A stretch of DNA of 64,000 nt, from positions 155,916-219,915 of the forward strand of contig JAADGH010000078.1 of assembly GCA_013152475.1 (NCBI GenBank). The letters run 5' to 3'. Under the pieces are notes generated by a model. The model searched no databases, was not told the DNA's origin, and saw nothing but the letters and a program-made list of their open reading frames with translations. The stretch is from Planctomycetota bacterium (GTDB lineage Bacteria > Planctomycetota > Brocadiia > JAADGH01). This document shows, one piece after another, positions 53,793-62,774 of the stretch. The position numbers and the translations under genes were made by a program. The stretch's first letter is position 1, and each line of letters opens with the position of its first letter.

Positions 53793-54170
53793 ATGAGTGA
53801 GAAGCGGAAGATACTGATAGCGGAAGACGACGAGTTTGTCCTCTCGCTGCTGGAGCAGATCGAGGACTACGATCTTACCATGGTGAAAAACGGCGAGGAC
53901 TGTCTTGCCGCTCTGGGGAAGGGGGCATACGACGCCGTGATTCTGGACGTCTTGATGCCCAAGACAAGCGGCCTTGCCGTCCTACGAAAACTGAAGTGTG
54001 AGTATCCGAACACCGCGGTGGTCGTCGTCACCGGCTACGGCGACATCCTCCGAACCCAGATCGTCGAGATCGGCGTCGATGCCTTCATCGAAAAGCCGTT
54101 CACCATTCCGGACATCGTCCGGGCCGTCGAGACCGCCCTGAAGTTGCGAGGGGACCCCCCGCCGTCATGA
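53793..54170 (+). CDS. Stand-alone response-regulator receiver protein
   Basis: ILIAEDDEF, VILDVLMPKTSG, VVVTGYGD, IEKPF. Confidence 0.9.
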   Translation: MSEKRKILIAEDDEFVLSLLEQIEDYDLTMVKNGEDCLAALGKGAYDAVILDVLMPKTSGLAVLRKLKCEYPNTAVVVVTGYGDILRTQIVEIGVDAFIEKPFTIPDIVRAVETALKLRGDPPPS

Positions 54171-55819
54171 AACACGCCTCGGCCGAAGAAGCGATTGCCG
54201 CCGCCGCCATCGCATCGGGCGTCAAGGTTGCGGCAGGATACCCCGGCTCGCCCTCCACCGACGCGATGGAAGCCTTTGCGCGCTATGCCGCGGGCCTGCC
54301 CGTGCACGTGGAGTGGTCCTCCAACGAGAAGGCCGCCCTCGACGTGGCGCTGGGCGCGGCCATCGGCGGGGCGCGCAGCATGGTCTTTCTGAAAAGCGTG
54401 GGGATGAACGTCGCCGCCGACTCGCTGCTATCGGCCAACATGACGGGTGTGGACGCCGGATGTGTGATCCTCCTCGGCGACGACCCCGGCGCGTGGAAGT
54501 CGCAAAACGAGCAGGACACACGCTGGCTCGCGCTCTTCTCCGAATTGCCTCTCCTGGAGCCGATTACCGCCGAGGCCGCTCCCGGGATGGTGGAGGTCGT
54601 ATTTGAGCTGTCGGAAAAATTTCACATCCCCGTCTTTCTTCGGATCACGCGGAGTCTGGGGGAAAGCCGTGTCGGCCTCACGGCAGAGCCTGCGTGGTCC
54701 GAGCGCCCTCTGTCCGAGTTCAAGCGTGAACACCTGAAGTGGATCGTCATGACGGCCAACGCGGTGAAGTACCACGAACGGCTCGCGGGTCATCTGGCGA
54801 GGATGAAGATTGAGTTTTGCGAGTCCGCGCTCAATCCTGTCCACGGGAACGGCGCCACCGGGATCATCGCGTGTGGGTTCGCATACTCCAAGCTCATGGA
54901 TGTCATGGGCAACGCCGATCCTCCGCAGTTCGCCGTGCTCGGTCTCGCGACGATCAACCCCCTGCCGGAGAGGCGTCTGATCGATTTTATCCAAGGCCGC
55001 GAGCGGGTGGTTGTGCTCGAAGAGAACGAGCCCATTGTGGAGACGCAGGTGAAGGCCCTCATCGGCGAGCGCCATCTGGCCGTACAATGCCACGGCAAGG
55101 CAAGCGGCGATCTGCCCCATGCCGGCGAGCTTTTCCGGGCGCATATCGCTCCCGCCCTGCAGCGGCTCTGTCCGTCGTTCGAGCCGGCCGGTGAATTCCC
55201 GACCTCTGCGGAGGAGAAGGAAACGCCGACGAAGGGCGGCTTCTGCGAGGGCTGTCCCCACGCCGCCACGCTGGCCGTCCTCCGCGAAGCCATCGAGGCG
55301 GCCGAGTTGCCCCAGCAGCCGATCCTCTGCGGCGACCCCGGCTGCATGGTGAAGGGTCTGTGGCCGCCGTTTCAGATGCTGGACATCAAGCTGGCAATGG
55401 GGTGCAGCATCGGTCTGGCCAAGGGCGTGGCCCATGCACGCGAGGGCCACCCGGTGATCGCCCTGGTCGGGGATTCGTCTTTCTTCCACACCGGGATCAA
55501 CAACCTCATCAATGCGGCGCACAACCGCGCACCGATCACCATTGTGATCCTCCACAACTCCACCATCGCACTCACGGGGCAGCAGAGCCATCCCGGGAGC
55601 GGGACCGACATTATGGGCAGGGAGGCGCCCACGCAGGAGATCGAGAATATCGCCCGGGCGTGTGGGATCGAACAGGTGGCGACAATCGACCCCCATGAAC
55701 ACGAATCGGCGAAAGCGGCGCTGGTCGATGCGCTTCGGCACGCCAGCTTGAGCGTGGTGGTCTCCCGCGCACCATGCTGCAAACTGGGGGAAGGCGAGGC
55801 ATCTCGCGAGGTCGAGTAG
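54167..55819 (+). CDS. IorA-like indolepyruvate:ferredoxin oxidoreductase alpha-type TPP enzyme lacking the C-terminal ferredoxin domain
   Basis: GYPGSPSTDAMEAF, FCEGCPHAATL, LCGDPGCMVKGLWPPFQMLDIKLAMGCSIGLAKGVAHA, ALVGDSSFFHTGI. Ends VVVSRAPCCKLGEGEASREVE with no Fe-S cluster motif. Confidence 0.88.
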   Translation: MKHASAEEAIAAAAIASGVKVAAGYPGSPSTDAMEAFARYAAGLPVHVEWSSNEKAALDVALGAAIGGARSMVFLKSVGMNVAADSLLSANMTGVDAGCVILLGDDPGAWKSQNEQDTRWLALFSELPLLEPITAEAAPGMVEVVFELSEKFHIPVFLRITRSLGESRVGLTAEPAWSERPLSEFKREHLKWIVMTANAVKYHERLAGHLARMKIEFCESALNPVHGNGATGIIACGFAYSKLMDVMGNADPPQFAVLGLATINPLPERRLIDFIQGRERVVVLEENEPIVETQVKALIGERHLAVQCHGKASGDLPHAGELFRAHIAPALQRLCPSFEPAGEFPTSAEEKETPTKGGFCEGCPHAATLAVLREAIEAAELPQQPILCGDPGCMVKGLWPPFQMLDIKLAMGCSIGLAKGVAHAREGHPVIALVGDSSFFHTGINNLINAAHNRAPITIVILHNSTIALTGQQSHPGSGTDIMGREAPTQEIENIARACGIEQVATIDPHEHESAKAALVDALRHASLSVVVSRAPCCKLGEGEASREVE

Positions 55820-55825
55820 GCTGCT

Positions 55826-56767
55826 TTAGTAGTGGACCTTGCCGACCTTCAGTTTGAGCGCTCGCTCGACGTTGATCATGAGGACCGCCGTCGCGATGGA
55901 CAGCATCTTCGACTCGGCCGAGTCGGCCCGGCTGGTGAGAACGACCGGCGCCTTCGCGCCGACCACAACCCCCGCCAAGCGGCAGTGGGCGAAGTAGACG
56001 AGGGACTTGACGAGGATATTCCCCGCCTCGATATTGGGCACGATTAGGATGTCCGCCTTGCCGGCGACGGGGCCGCCGATCTTCTTGTGCTTTGCGGCGA
56101 TCTCCGACACGGCGTTATCGAGGGCGAAGGGCCCGTCGATAATGCACTCGGGCGAGAACTGCCGCCGGTCGCCCATTTTCGAGATCGCGGTGGCGTCGAG
56201 GGTGGCCGGCATCTTTGGGTTGAGCAGCTCCACCGCCGCCAGCATGCCGACACGGGGCCTGCGGATGCCGAAGATATTGGCCAGATAGAGGGCGTTCAGT
56301 ACGATCTCGGCCTTCTGCTCCAGGTCGGGGGCGATGTTCATGGCGCCGTCGGTGATGAAGACCAGCTTCCCCGTCTCCTTCCACTCGACGACAAACACGT
56401 GGCTCATGATGACGCCGGCGCGAAGGCCACGCTCCCTATCGAGCACGGCACGGAGGAAGTCGTCGGTGTGGATGTGGCCCTTCATGGCGATGTCTGCGGA
56501 GCCGGTCGAGACGAGCTCGACGGCGTGGAGGGCGGCCTTGATCTCGTTCGGCTCATGGACGATCAACGTCTCGTCCACCGCGATGCCTTCCTGCTCTGCC
56601 GCGGCGAGGATCTCCTCCCTGTCCCCCACGAGGACGGCCTCGGCAATGTTCCGCTCGCGGGACTCGCGCACGGCGTGGAGCACGCTCGTGTCCTGGGCCA
56701 CCGCCACGGCGACCCTGCGCAGGGGCTGCGCCTCCACGATTTCAAGAAGTTCGTCGAAGTTATTCAT
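55826..56767 (-). CDS. Phosphate acetyl/butyryltransferase family protein
   Basis: Start ATG 56767; MKGHIHTDDFLRAVL, SHVFVVEW, ITDGAMNIAPDLEQKAEI, ILIVPNIEAGNILVKSLVY. Confidence 0.9.
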   Translation of the reverse strand: MNNFDELLEIVEAQPLRRVAVAVAQDTSVLHAVRESRERNIAEAVLVGDREEILAAAEQEGIAVDETLIVHEPNEIKAALHAVELVSTGSADIAMKGHIHTDDFLRAVLDRERGLRAGVIMSHVFVVEWKETGKLVFITDGAMNIAPDLEQKAEIVLNALYLANIFGIRRPRVGMLAAVELLNPKMPATLDATAISKMGDRRQFSPECIIDGPFALDNAVSEIAAKHKKIGGPVAGKADILIVPNIEAGNILVKSLVYFAHCRLAGVVVGAKAPVVLTSRADSAESKMLSIATAVLMINVERALKLKVGKVHY

Positions 56768-57081
56768 GTCCGTGTGGTCTCCTTCTCGATTCGCCTGCGG
56801 ACGATTTCGCCATCGAGTTGCCGGATTCGTTCCTCGGTGAGGGCGAGGTTGCGCTCCACCTTCGCCATCCGCTGAGCCAGTTTCATTTGTGCGTAAACAT
56901 CCACCTCGTAGTGAAGGTAGCAGTTCAGGTTGTCGTACTGCCGGTCCAGGCGGGCGCGCTTGGAGACCTGGTATTCGTGCATGTTTCGCAGCGCCACGAG
57001 ACTGTACTCGCTCAGGTCTCGAATTTCCTCGATGCGCCGCATCACCTTGTCGGGAATCAGGCCCGGAATGAAGACGTTCAT
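56764..57081 (-). CDS. Conserved-looking 105-aa coiled-coil protein of unknown function
   Basis: Short ORF with 4-bp overlaps on both sides; charged helical composition. Confidence 0.6.
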   Translation of the reverse strand: MNVFIPGLIPDKVMRRIEEIRDLSEYSLVALRNMHEYQVSKRARLDRQYDNLNCYLHYEVDVYAQMKLAQRMAKVERNLALTEERIRQLDGEIVRRRIEKETTRT

Positions 57082-57716
57082 GCCTCTGCCACCAGTTTTC
57101 GCAGCGCGGCCCGCAGGGATCGTTTGCCCTTCTCACGGAGGCGCTTGAGCATCTTGGGTGATGACATCTTCTCGAAGAGCTCGCGCCGTATGGCCGCGTC
57201 GGGGACTTTCCGGATTACCTCGTCGCGGAGTTCGCCGATCACATTCACGAGGTCCGCGTACTCTGGGCCGTATGTTGTTTCGATCTCCTTTCGGATGTGC
57301 GAGGCGAGCAACGGCGACGCGCCGCCCGTGGACACGGCGAGGGTCAGCCTGCCGCGCCGGACGCAGGCCGGGACGATGAAGGTGCACAGATCGGGTTGGT
57401 CCACGACGTTGACCGGGATGTTCCGCTTCCGCGCATCGCTCGACACTTTCCGATTGACGGCGTGGTCGTCCGTGGCGGCGATGACGAGGGCGGCGTTCTT
57501 CAGGTCGCTGGCTCGGTACCTGCGTCGGGCCAGCCGGAGGGCCTTCGCCCTTGGCAGGCGGCCGGAGACACCGGGGCTGATGAGCACGACGCGCCCTCCG
57601 GCATCGAGGAGGGACCGAACCTTCCGCAGCGCCACCTTTCCTCCGCCCACGACGACGCATTTGCGGCCGGCGATGTCCAGGTTGATCGGGTAGTAGCGCG
57701 GTGTGTTTTTTGACAT
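57078..57716 (-). CDS. Precorrin-2 dehydrogenase / siroheme synthase N-terminal domain protein
   Basis: YYPINLDIAGRKCVVVGGGKVALRKVRSLLDAGGRVVLISP; VNVVDQPDLCTFIVPA; VSTGGASPLLASHIRKEIE. Confidence 0.92.
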   Translation of the reverse strand: MSKNTPRYYPINLDIAGRKCVVVGGGKVALRKVRSLLDAGGRVVLISPGVSGRLPRAKALRLARRRYRASDLKNAALVIAATDDHAVNRKVSSDARKRNIPVNVVDQPDLCTFIVPACVRRGRLTLAVSTGGASPLLASHIRKEIETTYGPEYADLVNVIGELRDEVIRKVPDAAIRRELFEKMSSPKMLKRLREKGKRSLRAALRKLVAEA

Positions 57717-57722
57717 GCTTCA

Positions 57723-57751
57723 ACTATATTTTGGCTGGGGTTGTTTTTCAA
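57723..57751 (-). promoter_or_regulatory. Promoter candidate for the precorrin-2 dehydrogenase operon
   Basis: Minus strand TTGAAA-N17-TATAGT, just upstream of the start at 57716. Confidence 0.45.
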
Positions 57752-57781
57752 GCAAAAAGGGACGCGCTGGCCGTACAGAGA

Positions 57782-57815
57782 AACTCCGAGCGGCGATGGT
57801 TCGCCGCCCGGAGTT
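57782..57815 (-). terminator. Stem-loop downstream of the PD40 cluster
   Basis: AACTCCG-a-GCGGCGA-TGGT-TCGCCGC-c-CGGAGTT, 18 nt past the stop of the minus-strand gene; weak T-tract. Confidence 0.55.
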
Positions 57816-57833
57816 CCATGTGTCTGTTTTGGT

Positions 57834-58988
57834 TTACTTGTCCGTGATCGGGTTGATCACACGCATCGGGCGGGAGGGCTGTGCGCCGGTGCCGCCGAGG
57901 CGGACGTCGATGATTTCCTTCTGGAGGTCTTTCGGGATCGGGCTGGACGCATCGACGCGGAGTTCCTCCTCGGGCACGCCGGCGCGGCCCATGATCGGCT
58001 TCATGCGCCAGATGTCCCAGTTCTCCTGTCCGCGCGAGTCCCAGTTGGAGTGGAAGTAGATGTAGCCATCAGCGCCCCAGGAGGGATGGCCCTCGTGGCG
58101 TCCGCCGAAGGTAAGCTGCGTCAGGCCGCCGGAGCCGTCGCTGTCCATGATCCAGAGGTCATAGTTGTTCCACTCCAGGAACTTCATGGCGCGGTTGGTT
58201 GCGAAGCAGATCATCTTCCCGTCGGGCGACCAGCAGGGCTCAATATCGTTGGCCGGATGTTTGGTCAGACGGGTAAGGCACGAGCCATCGGGGCGGAAGA
58301 TCCAGATGTCGTTGTTCGGGTTGGAGAAGAGCCAGTCGAAGAAGGTCCGGGCGCGGTTAGAGGAGATGGCGAGGAATTCGCCGTCGGGGGACCAGCTGAG
58401 GTGGGTGCCGCGGATCCGGCACAGGCGCTTGCCCTCGGGGTCGCACACGACTACCCGGCGCTCATCCCACGCGAAGAGGGTGAGGACGCGAAGGAGGCCG
58501 TAGCCCAGGTTGTCCGGCTCGGACACAAAGGCGATGTTTCCGTCGATGGAGACCTCGGCGTCCCAGTCGTTTGTTTTGACGTCTGCGGTGATCTGCTGGA
58601 CGCCGCCGAGGCCGTTGGCCTTCTTTTCCCAGATGGTCCGCTTGCCGAGGCGCTTCGAGTCGAAGAGCAGCGTCACGCGGTCGCCGGACCAGGAGGGCCG
58701 CAGGTCGTCGGCGGGATGGTCGGTGATCTGGATGCGGCTCTGTGTGTTCTGTGTGTCCATGACCCAGATGTCGTAGTTTGGCTTGACGCGGGAGAAGCCG
58801 CGCTCCTTCGCCGAGAAGGCGAGCTTCTTGCCGTCGCGCGACACACTGGGATAGAACTTCATGGCATCCGGGGTGGTCACCCGCTCGAGGTTAGAGACGG
58901 CCTTTGTCGCCCGGATCCGTTCGGTGGCGCAGCCACAGGCAACAACCAGGAAGCAAGCCAGTAACAAGCAAACGGTTTTGCGATTCAC
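57834..58988 (-). CDS. TolB/PD40-type beta-propeller lipoprotein (paralog 3)
   Basis: LACFLVVACGCA lipobox; repeated SPDG / NYDIWVMD motifs. Confidence 0.88.
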   Translation of the reverse strand: MNRKTVCLLLACFLVVACGCATERIRATKAVSNLERVTTPDAMKFYPSVSRDGKKLAFSAKERGFSRVKPNYDIWVMDTQNTQSRIQITDHPADDLRPSWSGDRVTLLFDSKRLGKRTIWEKKANGLGGVQQITADVKTNDWDAEVSIDGNIAFVSEPDNLGYGLLRVLTLFAWDERRVVVCDPEGKRLCRIRGTHLSWSPDGEFLAISSNRARTFFDWLFSNPNNDIWIFRPDGSCLTRLTKHPANDIEPCWSPDGKMICFATNRAMKFLEWNNYDLWIMDSDGSGGLTQLTFGGRHEGHPSWGADGYIYFHSNWDSRGQENWDIWRMKPIMGRAGVPEEELRVDASSPIPKDLQKEIIDVRLGGTGAQPSRPMRVINPITDK

Positions 58989-59037
58989 GATGTCCTCCTT
59001 GCGACCTCGTTCATCTTTTGAGGAGTCAAGCCCCGCC

Positions 59038-60147
59038 TTATTGCGGCTCCGGGCCGGGCAGGCTGGGGGTCATTCGCCAGATATCCCAATTTTTCAGGAA
59101 AAATCCGCCGTACGAATGGAAATAGATGTCTCCGTCAATCGACCACGACGGGTGTCCTTCGAATTTGGAGTAGTTGGTCAACTGAATCAGGCTGCCCCCC
59201 TGAGCGTTCATGACCCAGATGTCGTAGTTCTGGTCGCCGAATGTCCTCTCGAACCAGGAGGCCGCGCGGTTGGAGGAGAAGGCGATGCGCTTCCCATCGG
59301 GCGACCACGTGGGCTGGATGTCCTGCGCCGGGTGCGACGTGAGCTGGCGCAGGTTTGCGCCGTTCTTGTCGATGGTCCAGATGTCGAAGTCGGTCTTCGT
59401 GCCTTTGCTGGCAAAGACGATTTTCGATCCGTCGGGGCTCCACTTCGGCGTTACGCCCACGCAGAGCTCTCGGGCATTGCCGCCGCTGTAGTCGCGGGTC
59501 CAGATATGGTTATCCAGGACGTATCGCCCTTCCACCCGGGCCGCGTCAATCACGGGCATTCCTGTGATCCAATTGCTCCACATGAACTCAAGCGCTCCAC
59601 CCACGAGGCTGAAGGGCAGGAGCGCGACGTCGAATATGCCCCGGACGGGGTTGCGCTCCGGCAGGGCCACGTAGCAGAAGTCGCCGTTGACCGAGAGGTC
59701 CGGCGTCACGTAGTCGGTGTAGAGGTCCTCGCCGGTCACCTGCCGCGCCCCGCCGATGCCGTCAGAGGGCTTCTCCCAGATGGAGCTGCGGCGCGTGCGG
59801 TGGGAGTCGAAGACTATGACTCGGCCCTTGGGTCCCCAGACGGGGCTGTAGTCGTTGCATTCGTTGTCCGTGGCGCGCATATATTGGTAGAGCTTTTTGT
59901 ACGGCTCGGTGACCCAGATATCGAAGTTGTTGCGCCGACCTTCCTGGGTTTTCGTCAGGCCGACAAAGGCCACCTTCTGGCCGTCGGGCGAGACCTCGGG
60001 CATGAATTCCGGCGTTGCTCTCGTCGTGATGCGGGTCATGTTGGTCACGGCCGTGGTGTGCCGGACCTTGTAGTCGTTCGCACAGCCGACCACCATAAGC
60101 GCCGCCAGCACGGTGGCCACCGTCAGGAAGGGCGTTCTTGCCGTCAC
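59038..60147 (-). CDS. TolB/PD40-type beta-propeller lipoprotein (paralog 2)
   Basis: VLAALMVVGCAND lipobox; WSPDGKRIAFSSNRA, NYDIWVMNAQG. Confidence 0.88.
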   Translation of the reverse strand: MTARTPFLTVATVLAALMVVGCANDYKVRHTTAVTNMTRITTRATPEFMPEVSPDGQKVAFVGLTKTQEGRRNNFDIWVTEPYKKLYQYMRATDNECNDYSPVWGPKGRVIVFDSHRTRRSSIWEKPSDGIGGARQVTGEDLYTDYVTPDLSVNGDFCYVALPERNPVRGIFDVALLPFSLVGGALEFMWSNWITGMPVIDAARVEGRYVLDNHIWTRDYSGGNARELCVGVTPKWSPDGSKIVFASKGTKTDFDIWTIDKNGANLRQLTSHPAQDIQPTWSPDGKRIAFSSNRAASWFERTFGDQNYDIWVMNAQGGSLIQLTNYSKFEGHPSWSIDGDIYFHSYGGFFLKNWDIWRMTPSLPGPEPQ

Positions 60148-60193
60148 GGGTCCTCTCCTTCTTGCCTAATAAAAGCGCCTCTGTTGCAAAGCT

Positions 60194-61303
60194 TTATCGA
60201 GCGAGCGTCATTCCCCAGATGTCCCAGTTCCGGAAGATCCACCACCCGCCATAGGTGTGGAAGTAGATGTCTTCATCCGAACCCCAGCACGGATGGCCTT
60301 CATACTTCGAGTCCATGGTGAGCTGCATCATACCCGTGCCGTCGGCATTCATGACCCAGATGTCGTAGTTCCAATCGCCGAGGAGGCGTTGCAGCCAACT
60401 GCTGGCGCGGTTGGAGGCGAATGCGATGCGGTCTCCGCTGGGCGACCAGGACGGCTCGATGTCGTTCAGGGGGTGAGTGGTGATCTGGGTCAGGTTGCGG
60501 CCGTCGCGATCGACCACCCAGATGTCGGCTTCCTCGTCCGCATTGATCTTGTGGAAGACGATGCGCTGACCGTCGGGAGAGATCTGCGGGCAGAGGCCCT
60601 CGACGAATTCCGTGGCGTTCTTGCCGTCGTAATCGCAGAGCCACAGGTAGCCGTTGCGGTCGTACCGGCAGAGGATGGTATCCTCGTCCACATAGGGCTG
60701 GCCGCAGATAATGTTCTTCAGCGTGAACTCAAAGCCCTTGCAGAGGAGCTCGACAGGGAGCACGAGGCATCGGCCGATGGCCCTGCCTACATCGTCGATC
60801 TCGACGGGGTGTGTGCCCGGCCAGCGCATGGCCGAGTCGAAGGCCACATAGACGAAGCCCTGTTCGTCCACGTCCGGGTCGCCGAAGCTCAGCTCGCCGT
60901 CCTCAGAGATCTGGCGAACGGCGCCCGCGCCCGTGCTGGCCTTCTCCCACACCGCGTCGGTGTAGACCCGGGGCGAGTCGAAGGCAACCGTGCGTCCGTC
61001 GGTGCTGTAGGCCGGGTTCAGGTCGTCGGCCTCATGGTCGGTGACGCGGACGATCTCGGTGGGGCTGCTGGCGCTGATGCGCCAGATGTCGAGGTTGTTC
61101 TTGCGCCCCTCTTCCTTGACCGCCTGTCCGACAAAGACAATCTCATTTGTGGCCGCCGACGCGTCGGGCTGGAACTCAGCGACCTTTCTCTTGGTCATAC
61201 GCCGCATGTTGGTGACAGATGTGGTGTGTTCGACCGTGTATGCACAACCAAATCCCACGAGACAAATCACGACAGATGCCAATACGCCGATTCTTCGACT
61301 CAT
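60194..61303 (-). CDS. TolB/PD40-type beta-propeller lipoprotein (paralog 1)
   Basis: Start ATG 61303 (MSRRIGVLASVVICLVGFGCAY lipobox); WSPSGDRIAFASNRA, NYDIWVMNADG. Confidence 0.88.
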   Translation of the reverse strand: MSRRIGVLASVVICLVGFGCAYTVEHTTSVTNMRRMTKRKVAEFQPDASAATNEIVFVGQAVKEEGRKNNLDIWRISASSPTEIVRVTDHEADDLNPAYSTDGRTVAFDSPRVYTDAVWEKASTGAGAVRQISEDGELSFGDPDVDEQGFVYVAFDSAMRWPGTHPVEIDDVGRAIGRCLVLPVELLCKGFEFTLKNIICGQPYVDEDTILCRYDRNGYLWLCDYDGKNATEFVEGLCPQISPDGQRIVFHKINADEEADIWVVDRDGRNLTQITTHPLNDIEPSWSPSGDRIAFASNRASSWLQRLLGDWNYDIWVMNADGTGMMQLTMDSKYEGHPCWGSDEDIYFHTYGGWWIFRNWDIWGMTLAR

Positions 61304-61561
61304 CAGGTGTTTTCCTCCCATGACGGTCCGAATGCCTTTTAGTTCCTCAGCGATTGAAAACAGAAGGATTCCTGCCGCTGGATGACCTGCGCGAACCGCA
61401 ACCCTCCAGCAGGCAAGCACACGTGGCCTATGAATTTACGCCAGCACATGCGCCGTGTCAAGAAAAAAATCTGCGCCTTTCTCAAAAACAATTCTTCACG
61501 CCATACTACCTAACCGGACCGCATAGGGAGGCCTGCGGGGCAAGGAATCTGGACCTCTCCC

Positions 61562-61589
61562 TTGAATCCGGGCGTTTCTCTGGTAGAAT
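61562..61589 (+). promoter_or_regulatory. Promoter candidate for the GT4 gene
   Basis: TTGAAT-N16-TAGAAT. Confidence 0.45.
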
Positions 61590-61631
61590 TGCTCTATGGA
61601 TTGACAGAGGAATGGCGCGGAGCGGTCGAAA

Positions 61632-62720
61632 ATGGCCGAACACGGACTCAAGAACGTTTTTTTTCTCAGTGCGCAGATGCAGCAGCGAGGCACCTCGAAG
61701 TACACGTTGAGCCTCGCGAAAGAGCTCGCACGTCGGGGTTACGCCATCTCCGTGGCCTGCGGCCCCGGGCCGTTGGCCGGTCGCTTCAGCGAGGCGACGA
61801 TCGACCATGTCGAGTACGACCATATCGACAGCCGCTTGCGATCTCCTTTCCTGGTTCGGAAGATCGCCAGGCAGATGCGCGACTGCGAGGCGGATGTCTT
61901 CCACCTGCAGTCGTCCGAGGCGCTCGGCCTCGGGCTGGCGCTGGCGTCGGTCGTTCGCATCCCGATGGTGGCGACGATCCACCGGCCTCTTCTCCGGGGC
62001 TGGCGCATCTGGCGGCTGGGCCGAAAGGCGGTCCGGGTGATTGCCGTCAGCGAGGCGGTTCGAGAGGACCTTGTGAACCTCGGTGGCGTGCCCAAGGAGA
62101 AGATCGAGGTGATCCCGAACGGCCTGGACCTCAACGAGTACGCCGCCCCTCCGCCCCGTGCAGCAGGGCCGCCGGTGATCGGCGTCATCGGCCCCCTCGA
62201 AAAGGTCAAGGGCCAGGAGTTCTTCCTCGACGCGGCAAAGGCCATACTCAATACCCTGCGCGACGTGGAGATCGTGATCGTCGGGAGTGGAAGTGAAGAG
62301 GCGAACCTGCGAAGGCAGGCCCGCCGGCTGGGCATTGCCAAACAGGTAACCCTCGCCACCGACATCGCCGACTATCGGCCTGTCCTCAGCACGATCGACA
62401 TCTTCGTGCTCCCCTCGCTCCAGGAGGGGTTCGGGTTCTCTGTCCTGGAGGCCATGGCGTCGGGGAAACCGGTTGTGGCCTCGGCCGTGGGCGGCGTGTA
62501 CTCCCTCGTGATCGACGGAGAAACAGGCTTTCTGGTGGACAAGGGCGACGGCAAGGCCATCGCCGCGCGGGTGCTGCAGATCCTTCGCAATCCCGAAATG
62601 GCCGCCCAGATGGGCAAGCGCGCCCGGGAGATGGTGGAGAAGGAATTCGACATCTGGAAGGTCGCCAACCGAACGGTTGAGCAATACAAACTGGCCCTCG
62701 AACCGGCAGCCGTGGTGTAG
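61632..62720 (+). CDS. Glycosyltransferase family 4 protein
   Basis: VIPNGLDLNEY, VIGPLEKVKGQEFFLDAA, LPSLQEGFGFSVLEAMASGKPVVASAVGG. Confidence 0.93.
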   Translation: MAEHGLKNVFFLSAQMQQRGTSKYTLSLAKELARRGYAISVACGPGPLAGRFSEATIDHVEYDHIDSRLRSPFLVRKIARQMRDCEADVFHLQSSEALGLGLALASVVRIPMVATIHRPLLRGWRIWRLGRKAVRVIAVSEAVREDLVNLGGVPKEKIEVIPNGLDLNEYAAPPPRAAGPPVIGVIGPLEKVKGQEFFLDAAKAILNTLRDVEIVIVGSGSEEANLRRQARRLGIAKQVTLATDIADYRPVLSTIDIFVLPSLQEGFGFSVLEAMASGKPVVASAVGGVYSLVIDGETGFLVDKGDGKAIAARVLQILRNPEMAAQMGKRAREMVEKEFDIWKVANRTVEQYKLALEPAAVV

Positions 62721-62736
62721 GGCAAACGGTTTTTCG

Positions 62737-62765
62737 TTGACACAATTCCCGTCGCGTTGTAAGTA
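62737..62765 (+). promoter_or_regulatory. Promoter candidate for kdsB
   Basis: TTGACA-N17-TAAGTA. Confidence 0.4.
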
Positions 62766-62774
62766 GGAACGACC

